Source of the DNA: Christensenella hongkongensis
GTDB lineage: Bacteria; Bacillota; Clostridia; Christensenellales; Christensenellaceae
Reading direction: 5' to 3'
Assembly (NCBI RefSeq): GCF_000981035.1
Contig: NZ_LAYJ01000112.1
Coordinates: forward strand, 115,985-179,984
Length of the DNA stretch: 64,000 bases
Below, piece after piece: positions 43,412 to 53,181 of the stretch. The translations under genes and the position numbers were made by a program. The notes below the pieces were generated by a model. The model made no database searches and was not told the DNA's origin. It saw only the letters and a list, made by a program, of their open reading frames with translations. The number at the start of each line of letters is the position of its first letter. Positions within the stretch are counted from its first letter, which is position 1.

Positions 43412-44173
43412 ATGACGTCAACACAAAGGCGGATGCAGATCTTTGAAATCATGCAGGCCGAAAAAACGGTGGAAGTAAACGAGCTTGCGAAAAAATTTGA
43501 CGTGTCTGCAATGACGATTCGACGCGATCTTGCGCTTTTCGAGCGGCAGGGGCTGGTGACAACAAATTACGGCGGAGCGTATATCAACCAGGGGACGGCT
43601 ATTGAGCCGAGCTTTTCGCTGAAGGCCGGGCAGATGCAGCAGAATAAAAAAAATGTTGCGCGTGTGGCTGCGGAAATGGTGAAAAACGGGGATTCGATTA
43701 TCATCGACTGCGGAACCACAACGCTGCAGCTTGCCAATTATATCCAGGACAAACGCATTACGGTAATTACAAATTCATGGGCAATCGTGAATTACCTCCA
43801 GTCAAACAATAAGATCAAACTGATTCTGGCCCCGGGCGAATACAGCGAAACGTCTGCGGGCGTGCTTTCCAATATGACGATTGATTTTTATAACAAGTTT
43901 AACGTGGACACCGTATTTATGGGCACGCAGGGCTTTGATGTGGAAAAGGGCGCGACTGTGCCGGATATTGAAGATGCGGGTGTAAAAAGCGCGCTTCTGG
44001 AAGCAGGCAAAAAACGGGTGTTGTTGCTCAACAATGAAAAATGGGGAGATAATTACCTGATCAAATATGCCGATGTAAGGAATTTTGACGAGATTATTAC
44101 AGACAGCGGCACTGATCCGCAGCAGGTCGAGCGTGCCCGTGCCTGCGGCGTAGAGGTCATTATCGCTGACTGA
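43412..44173 (+). CDS. DeoR family regulator of the catabolic locus
   Basis: A 253-residue DeoR-type repressor: helix-turn-helix at residues 1-55 (VEVNELAKKFDVSAMTIRRDLALFERQGLV) and a sugar-phosphate-binding DeoRC domain from residue 75 with DCGTTTLQLA. Such regulators release DNA on binding a phosphorylated sugar. Position before the glycyl radical enzyme and transporter operons, and the AAAGAACA-type motifs near each promoter, make it the likely local regulator, and its own promoter carries the motif too. Confidence 0.92.
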   Translation: MTSTQRRMQIFEIMQAEKTVEVNELAKKFDVSAMTIRRDLALFERQGLVTTNYGGAYINQGTAIEPSFSLKAGQMQQNKKNVARVAAEMVKNGDSIIIDCGTTTLQLANYIQDKRITVITNSWAIVNYLQSNNKIKLILAPGEYSETSAGVLSNMTIDFYNKFNVDTVFMGTQGFDVEKGATVPDIEDAGVKSALLEAGKKRVLLLNNEKWGDNYLIKYADVRNFDEIITDSGTDPQQVERARACGVEVIIAD

Positions 44174-44185
44174 CAGAGAAAACCA

Positions 44186-44216
44186 AAGCGGGAATCATCG
44201 ATTCCCGCTTTTTTTG
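44186..44216 (+). terminator. terminator of the DeoR gene
   Basis: AAGCGGGAATC-ATC-GATTCCCGCTT followed by TTTTT. Confidence 0.92.
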
Positions 44217-44259
44217 TACCCTTTTAACAAATGGGCAGAAAATATTTCATGAAATAACA

Positions 44260-44320
44260 TAAAAGAACAGGTTTGAAGTGCCGAAAACAGCTTATTATAA
44301 TTAAAAGAACATAAAAGAAC
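44260..44320 (+). promoter_or_regulatory. repeated ATAAAAGAAC motifs, candidate DeoR operators
   Basis: Three copies: near 44259-44268, then a tandem pair TTAAAAGAAC-ATAAAAGAAC at 44301-44320, one helical turn apart and ending just before the -35 box. The spacing suits a dimeric or tetrameric repressor. Confidence 0.6.
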
Positions 44321-44328
44321 AAAAATAG

Positions 44329-44357
44329 TTGACATAATATGATCGATGTGGTAGGAT
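44329..44357 (+). promoter_or_regulatory. promoter of the glycyl radical enzyme operon
   Basis: TTGACA, 17 bases, TAGGAT, leaving a leader of about 205 bases. Confidence 0.78.
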
Positions 44358-44364
44358 GAAGTTA

Positions 44365-44550
44365 CCGAAGAGATAACAGTATAAAAAATGTGAGAAATGT
44401 AGGAGCACATCCTATGTTGTCCTTCATATACGTCAAAAACGCTTTTACAGCCCGGCCATGAAAAATACCAAAATCATGCAGGCTGCATGCTCTGTCAATA
44501 AAAGGTTCTAACGATACGAACGATTCACCTTCTTTATTGACTTCGCTATA
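44365..44550 (+). other. structured leader of the glycyl radical enzyme operon
   Basis: The rest of the 395-base gap 44174-44568. It contains CATGCAG-G-CTGCATG (44475-44489) and a GTCAATAAA / TTTATTGAC hairpin (44494-44502 with 44533-44541). I recognise no riboswitch class. Confidence 0.5.
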
Positions 44551-44568
44551 AGAACAGGAGGGTTTACA

Positions 44569-46992
44569 ATGAATTTTTTAAGCTATGAACCAAAGGATAA
44601 AACGGTTGATTTCAGCCGAATTGAAAGAATGCAAAAGAAAATGACTGACCGCAAGGCAAGTATTTGCCCGGAACGTGCGGAGATCATCACGGAGGTTTTC
44701 CGTGAAACAGAGGGCGAACCGATGATTGTGCGCCGCGCGAAGGCACTTGACCGTATTCTGGAAAAAATGACGATCTATATTGACGACGATACGCTGATCG
44801 TCGGAAACCAGGCCAGCAAAAATTTCGCGGCGCCTGTATTCCCGGAGTATTCCTATGACTGGGTGATCGAAGAGCTTGACGAATTTGAAAAACGTACGGG
44901 CGATATGTTTTACATTACAGAGGAAACGAAGGAACGCCTGAAAGCAATCGCGCCCTATTGGAAGGGAAAAACTCATGCGGACGAGGTACAGGAAAACCTG
45001 CCGCACGATGTGAAACAGGCGCAAAAGCAAAATGTGATCCACTGCGGCGGTATCAGTATGTCGGGCGACGGACATATTATTCCAAACCATGAGATGCTAC
45101 TCGAAAAAGGCTATGGCGGACTGAAGAAAATTGCGGAGGAAAATCTCAAAAAAGAGGGACTCACGCAGGAACAAAAGGAATTTTACGAGGCTGCGGTGAT
45201 TTCACTGGGAGCGGTGCTCAAATACATCAAACGGTACAGCGTGCTGGCCGCTGAAATGGCGCAGGTGGAAACCGATGAAAAACGCAAAAGCGAACTGCTT
45301 GAAATTTCAGAAATGTGCAAAAACCTTATGGAGGGCGGAGCGCGCAGCTTTTATGAGGCGGTAGAGACGATTTACCTTACGCATCTGCTGATGATGATCG
45401 AAAGCAACGGACATTCCTTCTCGTTTGGACGATTCGACCAATATATTTATCCGTATTACGAAAAGGATATGAAGGCGGGCGTAATCAATAAAGACAGGGC
45501 GCTTGAGATCATTACGCACTTCTTCATCCAGACGAACAGCATCAATAAAGTGCGCCCGTGGGATCACACGCAGTATTCAGCGGGATATCCGCTGTACTCT
45601 AACCTGATACTGGGCGGGTTGAAGCCGGACGGAACAGACGGCACGAACGACTTGTCGTATTTGTGTCTTGAAGCAATGAACCTGAACCGCCTGCCGGAGC
45701 CGAACCTCAGCGTACGCTATCACGACGGTACGCCGCGCAGCCTGATTGTAGACGCTGCAAAGCTCATCCGAACGGGCTTTGGGCAGCCGTCCATGTTTGC
45801 GGACGACGTCGTAATCCCTGCGATGCAAACGCTGGATATCGACCTTGAAACAGCGCGGGATTACGCTTCCATGGGGTGCGTCGAGGTGGCGATTCCCGGC
45901 AAGTGGGGCCACAGGGCGACGGGTATGACCTACATCAACTTTGGAAAAATTATGGAGCTTGTGATGAACAACGGCTACGATCCGGAAAGCGGCGTACAAA
46001 TCGTAAGCATTACAGGCAAACAGGGCCGGGATATTGACTACAAGAGTTACGACGAAGTATGGGCCGCATGGAAAAAGCTGCTGAAATTTTATACGGACCT
46101 TGCGGTGGAATGCGATCTTGTGTGCGACAGGTCGCTGAAATATTACGATTCCGACTCCTTTGCGTCATCGCTTGTAGATTGCTGCCTCGAGCGCGGCAAG
46201 ACGCTCAAAAACGGCGGCGCAAAATACGATTATGTCAGCCAGTCCAACATTGGGATGTCGGTTGTAGGCGATTCGCTTGCAGTCATTAAAAAACTGGTAT
46301 TTGAGGAGAAAACCGTTACAATGCAGGAGCTGCGGAATGCGCTTGACAGCAACTGGCAGGGAGAAACGGGCCTGCGGCTGCGTAAGCTGTGCAGGAATGT
46401 TCCAAAATTTGGAAATGACGACGATTACGTAGATGAGCTGGTGGTTGATGTGTTCAATTCCTATCTCGACCTGCTGCCGGATTATAAGACAGACCGTGCG
46501 GGGAGAGGGCCGATTGGCTGCGGATATACGATGTCTACCTCGAATATTTCATCCTATGTGCCAAACGGGATGGACGTAGGCGCGACGCCGGATGGCAGAC
46601 TTGCGGGTTCGCCGCTCAACGAAGGCGCGTCGCCCTGTCTTGGCGCGGACCTTAACGGGCCGACCTCGGTCATCAACTCTGTTTCAAAGCTTCCCAATAA
46701 ACGTATGGCGGGCGGCCAGCTGCTGAATATGAGGTTTAGCCCGGGCCTTTTGGAGGGCGAGGAAAATCTGGATAAATTTGTAGCGTTTTTGGAGACGACA
46801 AAGGGAAAAAATATTTTCCACAACCAGTTTAATATCATTGATTCACAAACGCTGCGGGCCGCAAAGGAACGCCCGGAGGAGCATGGGAACCTTATGGTAA
46901 GGGTTGCGGGCTATTGCGCGCTGTTCACCTCTCTCATGCCAGAGGCGCAGGATGCGATCATCGCGCGTACGGAATATGGTGCAAATAACTGA
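44569..46992 (+). CDS. dehydratase-type glycyl radical enzyme, substrate unknown
   Basis: An 807-residue glycyl radical enzyme. The radical Gly781 lies in VRVAGYCALF near the C-terminus. The thiyl Cys437 lies in MGCVEVAIPGK, and Glu439 two residues on is the base that marks the diol-dehydratase/lyase branch rather than pyruvate formate-lyase, which has paired cysteines. The final Val of GCVEV replaces the Pro of glycerol and propanediol dehydratases, and the loop after it (PGKWGHRATGMTY) is not one I can match to choline lyase, hydroxyproline dehydratase or isethionate lyase. Its activase follows 18 bases later. The context (sugar importer, dehydrogenases, kinase) points to radical elimination from a polyol or sugar derivative. 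Confidence 0.9.
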   Translation: MNFLSYEPKDKTVDFSRIERMQKKMTDRKASICPERAEIITEVFRETEGEPMIVRRAKALDRILEKMTIYIDDDTLIVGNQASKNFAAPVFPEYSYDWVIEELDEFEKRTGDMFYITEETKERLKAIAPYWKGKTHADEVQENLPHDVKQAQKQNVIHCGGISMSGDGHIIPNHEMLLEKGYGGLKKIAEENLKKEGLTQEQKEFYEAAVISLGAVLKYIKRYSVLAAEMAQVETDEKRKSELLEISEMCKNLMEGGARSFYEAVETIYLTHLLMMIESNGHSFSFGRFDQYIYPYYEKDMKAGVINKDRALEIITHFFIQTNSINKVRPWDHTQYSAGYPLYSNLILGGLKPDGTDGTNDLSYLCLEAMNLNRLPEPNLSVRYHDGTPRSLIVDAAKLIRTGFGQPSMFADDVVIPAMQTLDIDLETARDYASMGCVEVAIPGKWGHRATGMTYINFGKIMELVMNNGYDPESGVQIVSITGKQGRDIDYKSYDEVWAAWKKLLKFYTDLAVECDLVCDRSLKYYDSDSFASSLVDCCLERGKTLKNGGAKYDYVSQSNIGMSVVGDSLAVIKKLVFEEKTVTMQELRNALDSNWQGETGLRLRKLCRNVPKFGNDDDYVDELVVDVFNSYLDLLPDYKTDRAGRGPIGCGYTMSTSNISSYVPNGMDVGATPDGRLAGSPLNEGASPCLGADLNGPTSVINSVSKLPNKRMAGGQLLNMRFSPGLLEGEENLDKFVAFLETTKGKNIFHNQFNIIDSQTLRAAKERPEEHGNLMVRVAGYCALFTSLMPEAQDAIIARTEYGANN

Positions 46993-47010
46993 GAAGGGGT
47001 ACATGGGAGA

Positions 47011-47925
47011 ATGGGTAAAGCAATTGGAGAAATTTCCGTCATCCAGCGTTATGCGACAAAGGATGGCCCGGGAATCAGGTCAACGGTGTTTTTCAGGGGG
47101 TGCAATCTTATTTGCAAATGGTGCGCGAATCCTGAGCTGCTAAGCAGTGAAAAAAAGATTTTGAGCTTCGAAAACAAATGCAGGCGCTGCGGCGCCTGCA
47201 CCCGGGCCTGCCCGGAGCACGCAATTACGATGGGCGGGAAAGCTGCGGTAATCGACCGCGAAAAATGCGTAGTTTGCGGTACGTGCGTAGAGGTTTGCCC
47301 TTATGACGCCTACGAGATGCTGGGCACGCAGGTTACGCCGGAGGAACTGTGCGAAAAGCTCGTACGCGACAAGGATTTTTACGATCATTCCGGCGGAGGC
47401 GTTACGTTTTCCGGCGGAGAAGCGGCCCTGCAGGGAGAGTTTATTATTGAAACGTCAAAATTGCTGCGAGACAGGGGGATTGCCACTGCGCTTGATACGG
47501 CCGGGCATCTTGCGTGGGAAAAGCTTATGCCGGTTGTACAGGCGGTGGATTTGGTTCTGTACGACATCAAAGCGATCGATACTCAGGTCCACGAGCGGTA
47601 TACGGGCGTTGCCAATGGGTTGATCCTTGAGAATGCCAAAAAAATCGCAGAGATGGGTAAGGATATGATTATCCGCATGATTGTGGTGAATGGGATCAAC
47701 GATTCGCCTGAGGAAATTGAAAACAGGCTTTCGTTTATCAAAGCGCTTGGACAAAGCGTCATAAAAGTGGATATCCTGAATTATCACAATCTTGGAGAAG
47801 GAAAATATAAAAGCCTTGGAATGCCCTATGGGCTTGCAGATACGCTGCCCTGTCCGGATGAAACAATGCAGCACATTCTAAAGCGTGCGAAGGAGCTTGG
47901 GCTGCCTGCTGTCATTGAATCGTAA
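47011..47925 (+). CDS. glycyl radical enzyme activase (radical SAM)
   Basis: A 304-residue activase that cleaves SAM to abstract hydrogen from Gly781 of the partner. The radical SAM motif CNLICKWC gives Cys31, Cys35 and Cys38. Two ferredoxin-like cluster motifs follow (CRRCGACTRACP and CVVCGTCVEVCP, residues 55-95), the arrangement of dehydratase-type activases. The GGE-like VTFSGGEAALQ SAM motif lies near residue 135. It is directly downstream of the enzyme and surely co-transcribed. Confidence 0.95.
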   Translation: MGKAIGEISVIQRYATKDGPGIRSTVFFRGCNLICKWCANPELLSSEKKILSFENKCRRCGACTRACPEHAITMGGKAAVIDREKCVVCGTCVEVCPYDAYEMLGTQVTPEELCEKLVRDKDFYDHSGGGVTFSGGEAALQGEFIIETSKLLRDRGIATALDTAGHLAWEKLMPVVQAVDLVLYDIKAIDTQVHERYTGVANGLILENAKKIAEMGKDMIIRMIVVNGINDSPEEIENRLSFIKALGQSVIKVDILNYHNLGEGKYKSLGMPYGLADTLPCPDETMQHILKRAKELGLPAVIES

Positions 47926-48009
47926 TGAACAAAAACAAACAGGAAAATTATTTTTTCATCGGATAATTTTCATGAAAAAAGAAGAAAGAACAAAATAAAA
48001 CATTAAGTA
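47926..48009 (+). promoter_or_regulatory. AAAGAACAAAAT motif upstream of the transporter promoter
   Basis: AAAGAACAAAAT at 47985-47996 lies 14 bases before the -35 box, like the motifs ahead of the glycyl radical enzyme. TGAACAAAAACAAAC directly follows the activase stop. Confidence 0.55.
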
Positions 48010-48038
48010 TTGACAAGTTATGTGCGATATGTTACGAT
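48010..48038 (+). promoter_or_regulatory. promoter of the sugar transporter operon
   Basis: TTGACA, 17 bases, TACGAT. The leader to the first gene is about 260 bases; it has a short GAGAG / CTCTC hairpin but no recognisable riboswitch. Confidence 0.78.
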
Positions 48039-48304
48039 GAAAAAAACAAAAGAGAGGGCGTTAAGCTCTCCGTGAAAAATCAAAATCCAATCTGAAAAAA
48101 TCGAAGTACTATTTCAAAGAAGAAAAGTAAAAACAAAATAAAAAGCGTTTTGGAAACGGACGTAATGAAATCATTCTACAGGATTCGTTTTAATTTTCCA
48201 AGTACTAAAGGGTAAGGCTTGTGATATTAAGCGAAGCGCATGGTAACTTTTACTGAATTTTAGTCGTAATGACTTTAATTAAAAAACCAAGGGAGGAAAT
48301 ATGG

Positions 48305-49477
48305 ATGAAAAAATTTAGGATTGTGGCTATGGTCTTACTTGTGCTTTTTGCACTGACGCTTGGGGCTTGTGCGCCTGCGGAAACAGCTCCGTCAGCGGAA
48401 GCATCGGCGGACAGCGGCAGCAGCGCACAGGCTTCGCCGGCATCGGAGGAGTCAGCAGACGGCGGCGCAGCTACCGGTGAGAAGCTTTTGGTAGGCGTAT
48501 CGATCCGCGGGCTCGAGGACCAGTACTATGTACAGGTTAAGGAAGGCGCAGAGATCTTCGTAGAAAAGCTGAATGCAGAAGGCGTGGACGCGGAGCTGCA
48601 GATTCTGGAATGCCAGGGGCAGGATGAAAAGCAGGTCAACGACATCAAGAGCCTGATTGCAAAAGGCGGCAAAAATACGATTCTCTATGTAGATCCGAAC
48701 AATGCGCCGGTTGCTGCGGTTGTAGCGGACCTGTGCGAAGAAGCGGGCGTATACTGGTCAAGCGTATGGAGCATGGCTGACGGCGTATATCCCACGGATT
48801 ACGAATACTATGTAATGCACCAGACGCCGGACGACGAACAGGCAGGTTACGACATCGCTATCGAAATGTTTAAGCATTTCCCCACGCCCAACGAGGGAAA
48901 AGTACTGGTTCTGAACGGCCTGCTTGCAAACAGCTCGCCGCTTGCAAGGCAGAAGGGCGTGCACAAGGCGGTTGAGGAAACACCCGGTGTGGAAATCCTC
49001 GACGAACAATCCAGCAACTACGTAGCGTCCCAGGCATTGTCCGTAACGCAGACGTGGACAGCAAAATATGGCGACGAAGCAAACGGCCTGTGGGCGGCGG
49101 ACGACGCGACATGCCTGGCGGCTGTGGAAGCGCTCAAAGCAAAAGGACTCAACGGTAAAGTACTTGCGTGCGGCGTAGACGGGATCCCGGATGCGATATC
49201 CGCGATCAAAAACGGCGATATGGTCGCTTCCTACGCGAGCAACGGCTGGCTGCAGGGCTTCTATGGCCTCGCATTCCCGTATGCGGCATACACCGGCGAA
49301 ATCAAGCCGAGCGAGATGGATCCCGGACAGAGAATGTTCTACACAGAAGGATATCTGCTGACGCCGGACAATGTAGAAGAATACGAAGCGAACTTCACCA
49401 AGGAAAAATTAGCTGAAGAATTCGACAGAAGCAAAATGTATGATATTATTGCCCGCCCGATGGAAATAGGCGAATAA
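48305..49477 (+). CDS. RbsB-type sugar-binding lipoprotein
   Basis: A 390-residue lipoprotein of the ribose-binding (Peripla_BP_4) family. The signal peptide ends in LGAC, and a Ser/Ala linker leads to the two-lobe domain from about residue 55 (LLVGVSIRGLEDQYYVQVKEGAEIF, then DPNNAPVAAVVADLCEEAGV). ATG 48305 is used because GGGAGG lies eight bases before it. It is first in an operon with two permeases and an ATPase. Ligands of the family include pentoses, hexoses, inositol and AI-2. Confidence 0.92.
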   Translation: MKKFRIVAMVLLVLFALTLGACAPAETAPSAEASADSGSSAQASPASEESADGGAATGEKLLVGVSIRGLEDQYYVQVKEGAEIFVEKLNAEGVDAELQILECQGQDEKQVNDIKSLIAKGGKNTILYVDPNNAPVAAVVADLCEEAGVYWSSVWSMADGVYPTDYEYYVMHQTPDDEQAGYDIAIEMFKHFPTPNEGKVLVLNGLLANSSPLARQKGVHKAVEETPGVEILDEQSSNYVASQALSVTQTWTAKYGDEANGLWAADDATCLAAVEALKAKGLNGKVLACGVDGIPDAISAIKNGDMVASYASNGWLQGFYGLAFPYAAYTGEIKPSEMDPGQRMFYTEGYLLTPDNVEEYEANFTKEKLAEEFDRSKMYDIIARPMEIGE

Positions 49478-49547
49478 TATAACCGGTGCGCGTGTGGGAG
49501 CGGCTATCCGCTCCCGCGCAGTGCATCACACAAGTGGGGTAACGCAA

Positions 49548-50567
49548 ATGGAAACAAATCACATGAATACCACGAATACGATTGCGCAGGAATTTGCAGC
49601 CAAAGTCCAGAAGGAACAGAAAAAAGGAAAGATCGTACAGTATGCGCCGATTCTCATTCTGGTAGCGCTGGTAGTGGTTTTTTCAATATCGGCAAACGGC
49701 TTTTTCACGGCTGACAACCTGACGGCAATCCTGACTCAGCTGGCAATTCCGCTGGTACTGTCGATCGGCGCGACATTTGTCATCATTATGGGCAGCATCG
49801 ACTTATCCGTAGACGGTATGATGGCGTTTTGCGGATGCGTCGCGAGCGTGCTGATCGCGAACACGAAAAACACGATGAATCTTGGGATATGGGGCGTGGT
49901 GATCGCAATCGCCACGGGCGCAGCGTTTGGTTTTCTGGCAGGCTTCCTGTATGTGAAGCTGCGCATACCATCCTTTATGGTAACGTTTGGTCTTACAAAC
50001 GTAGGTGCGGGACTTGCGGTCATCACCTATAATCTGGAGCCCGCAAGCGTAACGGACGAAGCGTTCCGGAATCTGGCCCTCGTAAATGTCGGTCCGGCGC
50101 CGGTCATCACATATATCGCAATCGCAGTGTTTGTGGTTGCGCTCATATTGCAAAAATATACGCCGTTTGGCAGATACGTATATGCAATCGGCGATAACGA
50201 ACAGGTTCCGAAGATGGCTGGAATCAACGTAAATAAGGTCAAGATACAGGCGTTCATCTGGTCGGGTATCTGCATCGGCATTGCAGGCGTTCTGATGCTC
50301 GCGCTTTTAGGGCGCGGCGACGTGACGATGGGCAAGGGGCAGCTGTTCCCGGCGCTTACTGCGGTCGTTGTCGGCGGTACGGCAATGAGCGGCGGCCGAG
50401 GCGGCGTTGTGAACACGCTGATCGGCGCACTGATTATGACAGTACTGCGAAGCGGATTGATTATGTTCGGCGTTAACCAGTATTTGCTGGTGGGCGTGCA
50501 GGGTGTCATCATACTGATTGCAGTCGCAGCGTCGGTAGCAAGAGGAAAGAAGATCATCAACAAGTGA
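49548..50567 (+). CDS. RbsC-type sugar ABC permease 1
   Basis: A 339-residue permease with eight to ten helices. The BPD_transp_2 signature motifs are visible: IIMGSIDLSVDGMMAF (near residue 88) and YVKLRIPSFMVTFG. GVVVGGTAMSGGRGGV-type Gly-rich coupling appears as VVVGGTAMSGGRGGV near residue 280. Start 49548 (METNHMN) follows GTGGGG. It pairs with permease 2 at 52147. Confidence 0.93.
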   Translation: METNHMNTTNTIAQEFAAKVQKEQKKGKIVQYAPILILVALVVVFSISANGFFTADNLTAILTQLAIPLVLSIGATFVIIMGSIDLSVDGMMAFCGCVASVLIANTKNTMNLGIWGVVIAIATGAAFGFLAGFLYVKLRIPSFMVTFGLTNVGAGLAVITYNLEPASVTDEAFRNLALVNVGPAPVITYIAIAVFVVALILQKYTPFGRYVYAIGDNEQVPKMAGINVNKVKIQAFIWSGICIGIAGVLMLALLGRGDVTMGKGQLFPALTAVVVGGTAMSGGRGGVVNTLIGALIMTVLRSGLIMFGVNQYLLVGVQGVIILIAVAASVARGKKIINK

Positions 50568-50590
50568 TATGAAGAGGGCAGGTAGCAATT

Positions 50591-52132
50591 ATGACACATG
50601 AAATTCTATTTGAAGCAGAAAAAATATCAAAAAAATTTGGTGCCCATTATGCGCTTCGCGACATATCATTTGAAATACGCTCAGGCGAAGTATTGGGACT
50701 CATAGGAGAGAACGGCGCCGGTAAATCCACGCTGTTCAAGATCATAAACGGTGTGCAGCCGCAAACCTCCGGCGAAATGAAAATGAGGGGAACCGCCTTC
50801 ACGCCGAAAAATGCGGATGACGCACACTGTGCGGGAATCGGAATGGTTTTTCAGGAACAGTCTCTGATTACAAACCTGACGGTTGGACAGAATATTTTCT
50901 TCGGGCAGGAAAAAAGATTTCGTAAAAATGGATTTATCAACTGGAAGCATATGTATCAGGAGGCGGAAAAGGCTCTGGAAATCGTAGACCTTTCCCACAT
51001 CAATCCAAAGACAAAGGTTGGTGACCTGCAGTTCTCTACCAGGCAGATGGTTGAGATTGCAAAGGTTTTCAACCTGGCAATGGGCGAAAACTGCGGCAGG
51101 AGCAAGGACGAAAAGGCAATCATCCTTCTGGACGAGCCGACCTCGATCCTGAACGACGAAGAGGTTGGCAAGCTTTTCGACCTGATCGAGCATATCAAGG
51201 CGGAAGGGCACGGAGTCGTATTCGTATCCCACAGGCTGGACGAGGTGCTGAGGATCACAGACCGTATCGTTGTTTTCCGCGACGGTGAAAATACCGGCGA
51301 GGTGCAGACAAAGGATGCGGACGAAAATAAGCTGTATGAAATGATGGTGGGCCGCGCCACATCGGGCGAATACTATAGGATCGCTCGGCAGACCACTCCC
51401 GGCGAAAACGTGGTGATGAGCGTAAAAGGTCTTTCGATGTACGGGGAATTTAAGGACGTGTCCTTTGACCTGCATAAGGGCGAGGTCCTGGGAATTTGCG
51501 GTGTGGAAGGCTCCGGGAAGGAAAGCCTGTGTTCTGTAATTGTCGGCGACGACAAACCGACCGAAGGTACGATTACAGTAGGCGGGAAGCCTTGCAGGTT
51601 CACCGCCCCCAACCAGGCGCTCAAAAACGGGATACTCGGAATCCCCAAGGAACGCCGCGACGAAGGGATCATCGGTATCCTAAGCATCAGTGAAAACGTA
51701 TGCGTTTCCAATTACGATGTTGTAAAGCAAAAAGGAATTTTGTCCAAGAAGTTGCAGGATAAAGCAGTTGACGACCTCATTAAGAGGCTTAACATCAAGT
51801 GCAGGGACAGGGAAGAGCTGGTGGAAAGCCTTTCCGGCGGCAACGCGCAAAAGGTTTTGTTTGCAAGGCTTATCCTGAGCGGCTCGCATATCCTTGTCTT
51901 GAACCATCCGACAAGAGGTGTGGACATCGGTGCAAAAGAGGAAATTTATTCCCTGATCCGCGACGTTACGGAGCGCGGCATATCGGTGGTACTGCTCGGC
52001 GACACGCTTGACGAATGTATCGGGCTTTCCAACCGCGTCATCATCATGAAGGATGGCTTTGTGACGGGCGAAGTGGGAGCGGGCAAAGACAATAAGCCGG
52101 ATCAGGTTGAAATTGTCAAATACATGATGTAA
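50591..52132 (+). CDS. RbsA-type sugar ABC ATPase (two nucleotide domains)
   Basis: A 513-residue duplicated ATPase. The first half has Walker A GENGAGKST and Walker B IILLDEPTS; its signature, STRQMVEIAK, is relaxed. The second half has a degenerate Walker A, GVEGSGKES, then LSGGNAQKVLFAR and a Walker B-like LVLNHPTRGVD, in which the usual Asp-Glu is Asn-His. Such asymmetry between halves is normal for RbsA, but the Asn-His replacement is stronger than usual. It overlaps nothing and is spaced for co-translation. Confidence 0.92.
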   Translation: MTHEILFEAEKISKKFGAHYALRDISFEIRSGEVLGLIGENGAGKSTLFKIINGVQPQTSGEMKMRGTAFTPKNADDAHCAGIGMVFQEQSLITNLTVGQNIFFGQEKRFRKNGFINWKHMYQEAEKALEIVDLSHINPKTKVGDLQFSTRQMVEIAKVFNLAMGENCGRSKDEKAIILLDEPTSILNDEEVGKLFDLIEHIKAEGHGVVFVSHRLDEVLRITDRIVVFRDGENTGEVQTKDADENKLYEMMVGRATSGEYYRIARQTTPGENVVMSVKGLSMYGEFKDVSFDLHKGEVLGICGVEGSGKESLCSVIVGDDKPTEGTITVGGKPCRFTAPNQALKNGILGIPKERRDEGIIGILSISENVCVSNYDVVKQKGILSKKLQDKAVDDLIKRLNIKCRDREELVESLSGGNAQKVLFARLILSGSHILVLNHPTRGVDIGAKEEIYSLIRDVTERGISVVLLGDTLDECIGLSNRVIIMKDGFVTGEVGAGKDNKPDQVEIVKYMM

Positions 52133-52146
52133 AGGGGATGAAGAAA

Positions 52147-53115
52147 ATGAAAGCACCATCTATTAAAACAAACCAGAAGTTTTCAGTTGCAAATTTCATC
52201 GGCCTGTCTGCGCTTGTCATATTGATTGTAGTCATTGGGGTTATCAATAACAGGTTTTTTCTCCCGCAGAATATTACCGATATGCTGGTAAGCCTGAGCA
52301 CGCTTTTGGTGCTCGGCTGCGGTATGACGTTTGTACTGCTCACCGGGGCAATCGACCTTTCGATCGGCGCGATTTACGCGTCCTGCTCGGTACTCCTTAC
52401 GCTGATGATGAGCGACGGTATGGGAGCCTTCTCGTTCGTATTGGCAATACTGTTTGGAATCGGCGCGGGCGCGCTCAATGGAATACTGTACACGAAGCTT
52501 CGGATTCCGTCGTTTATTACGACGCTTGGCACGATGAATATCTGGCAGAGCTTTGCACTGCTCGTTTCCGGATCGGTACCTTTGCAGGTCAAGCCGGATA
52601 ACTACTGGATGATCGATTTTGCAAAGATCAACCTGGGAGTGATCCCGCTGCTGTTTGTGATCGCGCTTGCGGTATTCGTAGTCGCTTACCTGATCCAGAA
52701 ATACACAAAGTTTGGAAGGTACACCTTTGCAGTGGGGGCAAACGAACGCTCCGCACGGCTTGCAGGGGTGAATGTGGACAAGGTGAAGATTACGACGATG
52801 CTATTTGCGGGCCTTTGCGCTGCGATCGCGGGAATTATGATTACAGCGAAGCTCAAGAGCGGTATTCCAACCGTAGGCGACGCAGTTACGCTGCAGGTAA
52901 TCGCGGCGTGCGCGCTCGGCGGAACGGCGCTTGCGGGCGGCAAGGGAAATATCCTGTTTGCACTGCTTGGCTGCGCAATCGTAGTGGTGATCAACAACGG
53001 CATGAACATGGTCGGCGTAGACATGACGATGCAACAGGTGGTATTCGGTTCGCTCGTTATTGCGGCGGTATGCCTCACGGCAGACCGTTCCCGCAAGGAG
53101 CAGATCATCAAGTAG
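52147..53115 (+). CDS. RbsC-type sugar ABC permease 2
   Basis: A 322-residue permease, paralogous to permease 1: LLTGAIDLSIGAIYASCSV and YTKLRIPSFITTLGTMNI are the matching motifs. ATG 52147 has AAGGGG nine bases upstream; ATG 52138 touches that site. Two different permeases in one RbsA-type system suggest a heterodimeric channel, as in AI-2 (LsrCD) transporters. Confidence 0.92.
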   Translation: MKAPSIKTNQKFSVANFIGLSALVILIVVIGVINNRFFLPQNITDMLVSLSTLLVLGCGMTFVLLTGAIDLSIGAIYASCSVLLTLMMSDGMGAFSFVLAILFGIGAGALNGILYTKLRIPSFITTLGTMNIWQSFALLVSGSVPLQVKPDNYWMIDFAKINLGVIPLLFVIALAVFVVAYLIQKYTKFGRYTFAVGANERSARLAGVNVDKVKITTMLFAGLCAAIAGIMITAKLKSGIPTVGDAVTLQVIAACALGGTALAGGKGNILFALLGCAIVVVINNGMNMVGVDMTMQQVVFGSLVIAAVCLTADRSRKEQIIK

Positions 53116-53181
53116 CCATATTTTAACAGAAATAAGTTTTGGTATCACGTATAATAAATCTAAACAACGGAGGAAATAAAC

